Shown here one piece after another: positions 13,446 to 15,609 of a stretch of 15,609 bases of DNA. Where the stretch lies: contig JAGGTW010000027.1 of the NCBI GenBank assembly GCA_021163585.1, positions 1 through 15,609 of the forward strand. Direction: 5' to 3'. Position numbers and translations under genes: made by a program. Every line of letters starts with the position of its first letter. Position 1 is the first letter of the stretch. The notes under the pieces are model-generated. The model had not been told where the DNA came from. It saw nothing but the letters and a program-made list of their open reading frames with translations, and made no database searches. The DNA comes from Desulfurococcales archaeon (lineage in GTDB: Archaea > Thermoproteota > Thermoprotei_A > Sulfolobales > NBVN01).

Positions 13446-15083
13446 CTACTGACTTGCTAGTGATTTAGCTTTCCTGATAACCACTTTTTTCAATATATTT
13501 ACAGGCAAGACCCCCTCCTCTAGAAGGAGCTTGTGGAATAAACTATGCGAGTACTTAGAGCCAAGTATTTTCTTGACTTCTTCTCTTAGGGACTTAATTA
13601 CCCTCTTCCCGTAATTATACATGAGCTGATACGTTGGGTTTAGGGTGTACCGGAGTACCTCACCTTTAGCTCCCTCTTCTGGCAGATAAGCATCTCTTAT
13701 TAATTTCTTAACACCTTCTTCGTAACTTAGTCCCTCAGTATGTAGTTCTACATCTAAATACACTCTAACTGCCCTCCACAGGGCGTCATGCCAAACCTTT
13801 AATTTATATTGTGGTGACTTCTCAATGCCCTCTTCAAGCATTAGCTCCTCACAGTAGTGTGCCCAACCCTCAACGAAGTCTGGCGCATTTATCAGTGCTC
13901 TCCTAGGGTGCGCCCTTACCTTAGCTATCACTAATTGCGTGTGATGTCCTGGGTAGGCCTCATGAACTATAGTGTTAACTGCGTCATAGATGTTGTGATG
14001 CGACAGCATTTCTTCGTTTACCGGCTGAGTAACGTAGTATATGCCTGTTAGTGATGGCCCAAACAGCTCTGGGTTCTGATAGGCAGCAAACGGTATTATG
14101 GGCCTCATGAATTCAGGAGTATTAATTAGCTTCACTCTTTCTCCTTCCGGAAGCTCAACTATCTTATTTTGTTTAATAAATACCCTTACTCTCCCTATCA
14201 ACTCATTATACTTCGTCATGAACTCCTCAATACTTGCTATACGGGCTTCTTTAAGCTTCAACAACCCCTCCTCAACCCTACTTACACCCATTTCCTTAGC
14301 AGCCTCCTGCATTAGAGCACGGTACTTGCCCGCTTCCTCGTACCCGACCTTCTTTAGTTCTTCCGGAGACTCATCGATAAACTGTAGCTCCAGCAGCTTC
14401 TTGAATAATTCCTTACCTAAGGGCTTAAAACCTGAGTTCGCCCTGCCTAGCAAGTTCCTTATGTCTTCAGCAGCCCTACCTATTCTCTCCTCAGCCTTCT
14501 CTGCGGCAGTCACCAGTTCGCTGCTTCCCCAATTCTTCCCCAGAGATTTAACAGTTTCCATAAGAGAAATGAGACCTTGCACCACCATCAAGCTATACTG
14601 AAGCCAGAGGGCGTAGGGCTCGTCAACAGCTCTCACTGACGCGTCTAAGTACTTATCAATCTGTGTAAGTCTTGAAGTTATAGCTATTACCTTATGCTCT
14701 TGAGGAAGCCAATCATTAATGATTATGGGAAATATAGCTGAGCCGACCACGTCGACACCTGTTGGGTACATTCTCCAAGTAGGCCAGTCCTCTAGCGTTA
14801 CTTTCATTATTTTTAGTTGATTCAGTAATACTGGAAAGTCAATGACTCTTCCGCCGGTCAATCCTAAAGCATCAATACTCTCAAACTTCCTTATGAACTC
14901 CTTAATTAAGCCCAGCCACCTCAAAACAGACTCCCTACTCAACTCAGGTACTAAGACATCATACTGATGCAGACCCAGGAAAGTCCCCATTAGCGGGTAA
15001 GCCTTAAGAGTTTCACGGACTAATTCTTCTATCAATTCATCGAAGAGTTCATCAGCATGGGACACCACTTTATAATACACCAT
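13446..15083 (-). CDS. DUF885-family protein, putative metallopeptidase
   Basis: The protein (545 residues from the ATG at 15083) is soluble and largely helical. It carries the DUF885 hallmark HEAYPGHH (374-381), a zinc-type HExxPGHH motif, followed by EGWAHYCEE (405-413), whose Glu is a likely third ligand. A LSHHNIYDAVNTIVHE segment leads into the motif. The family is grouped with zinc carboxypeptidase-like enzymes and substrates are mostly unknown. No signal peptide is seen with this start. The frame reaches ATG 15116, but TCTTATTTAG at 15110-15101 looks like a TATA box about 22-24 bases before ATG 15083, so the shorter, leaderless start is preferred; ATG 15089 or 15116 are alternatives. 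The gene ends about 110 bases before corA and has its own T-tract, so it is likely a separate unit. Confidence 0.78.
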   Translation of the reverse strand: MVYYKVVSHADELFDELIEELVRETLKAYPLMGTFLGLHQYDVLVPELSRESVLRWLGLIKEFIRKFESIDALGLTGGRVIDFPVLLNQLKIMKVTLEDWPTWRMYPTGVDVVGSAIFPIIINDWLPQEHKVIAITSRLTQIDKYLDASVRAVDEPYALWLQYSLMVVQGLISLMETVKSLGKNWGSSELVTAAEKAEERIGRAAEDIRNLLGRANSGFKPLGKELFKKLLELQFIDESPEELKKVGYEEAGKYRALMQEAAKEMGVSRVEEGLLKLKEARIASIEEFMTKYNELIGRVRVFIKQNKIVELPEGERVKLINTPEFMRPIIPFAAYQNPELFGPSLTGIYYVTQPVNEEMLSHHNIYDAVNTIVHEAYPGHHTQLVIAKVRAHPRRALINAPDFVEGWAHYCEELMLEEGIEKSPQYKLKVWHDALWRAVRVYLDVELHTEGLSYEEGVKKLIRDAYLPEEGAKGEVLRYTLNPTYQLMYNYGKRVIKSLREEVKKILGSKYSHSLFHKLLLEEGVLPVNILKKVVIRKAKSLASQ

Positions 15084-15116
15084 AATCATAGTGAGCTTAG
15101 CTAAATAAGATTTCAT

Positions 15117-15391
15117 TGTAGGCAGCAGGTTCGAGAGCAGTAAGCACGGAGGTAGTGGAGGCCATACTGTTGAACATCATACTAGAGTGCACATGGAATA
15201 CTACGAGAAGTTAAGTTAGAGAGCTTGCACACAGAAATAACATCCTACTCGGTGCGATCACACAAATAATGAGCAGGGAGATCAGCGTTACCAGTAGTTA
15301 CTACCTTAATGTAGGGGCTGGTCGACAGGTTATTTGCGATTTACGTTAACTGGTTGAAGAAGAAGGAACTGTTCTGAACCCGGTAATATAG
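15117..15391. other. Intergenic region, possibly with gene remnants
   Basis: No full gene is seen. One plus-strand frame is open from 15215 to a TAA at 15347-15349 (44 codons), but it has no start near its beginning and no recognised similarity. Base composition is more even than in the A/T-rich spacers elsewhere, which would suit eroded coding sequence. This is a weak inference. Confidence 0.3.
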
Positions 15392-15609
15392 TTATTTTTT
15401 GATTCTTGATGCAGCCTCTCTTGTCATCTTCTCCACCTGCTCTATAGCCTCTTCAATATCTTCTCGGGCGCACCAGCCCTCATAGAAACACACATGCATG
15501 CTCTGCCCAGCGTAGAAGGCGTTGCTAACCCATCTACCCAGTTCCTTCGACATTATGCGTTTATATTCCCACAGCTCTCCATGACTGCTCAGCCTCTTTC
15601 CCTCCTTCC
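15392..15609 (-). CDS. PaREP1-family protein, C-terminal part, cut by window edge
   Basis: The minus frame is open from the right edge to TAA at 15392-15394 (71 residues). It contains RLSSHGELWEYKRIMS, LGRWVSNAFYAGQSMHVCF and FYEGWCAREDIEEAIEQV. The pattern SHGELWEY, then a WxxNAFYAGxxMH helix, then FYEGW is typical of the PaREP1/PaREP8 domain common in crenarchaea, often in many copies, with no firmly known biochemical role. The start lies outside the window. Confidence 0.7.
   Translation of the reverse strand, partial: KEGKRLSSHGELWEYKRIMSKELGRWVSNAFYAGQSMHVCFYEGWCAREDIEEAIEQVEKMTREAASRIKK

Noticed and set aside
15215..15349. Small plus-strand gene of 44 codons
   Set aside because: No start codon near the beginning (a TAA precedes it directly), no Shine-Dalgarno and no recognised similarity.

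Overview
The window looks like the chromosome of a hyperthermophilic or thermophilic archaeon of the Thermoproteota (crenarchaeal) type. The signs are heavy AGG/AGA arginine use, many GTG starts, TATA boxes placed about 26 bases before start codons (leaderless messages), box C/D guide RNAs, and a PaREP1-family protein. The genus cannot be resolved from sequence alone.

Layout. The left edge holds the 5' part of a Thg1-like 3'-5' RNA polymerase (minus strand), divergent from a plus-strand run: a 5-formyl-THF cyclo-ligase-like protein, an overlapping HAD phosphatase, an RNase Z-like metallo-beta-lactamase-fold protein, a MoaA-type radical SAM enzyme, and an HD-domain hydrolase. Two box C/D sRNA genes flank the HD gene at 3584-3633 and 4297-4345. 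Both have the same geometry: C box, 12-nt guide, CGGA D' box, 3-4 nt, C' box, 12-nt guide, CTGA D box.

From 4559 to the right edge all protein genes are on the minus strand. The argG-argH operon (arginine from citrulline and aspartate) is recognisable end to end but broken three times: an in-frame TAG at argG codon 21, a one-base loss in argG, and a one-base loss in argH. Upstream of it is an intact ACT-domain putative regulator. Then come three metal-ion transport genes: MgtE (Mg2+), FeoB (Fe2+) and CorA (Mg2+). FeoB has two copies of a DtxR-like dyad 88 bases apart upstream of it. A 60% GC foldable segment at 11923-12013 is a candidate structured RNA. A DUF885-family putative metallopeptidase and the C-terminal end of a PaREP1 protein finish the window.

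The most notable points are the two sRNA genes, the decayed argG-argH pair in an otherwise intact region, the moaA 5' end with no usable canonical start upstream of an essential-looking arginine, the tandem feoB operators, and the candidate structured RNA. No tRNA, rRNA, CRISPR array, IS element or prophage was seen.
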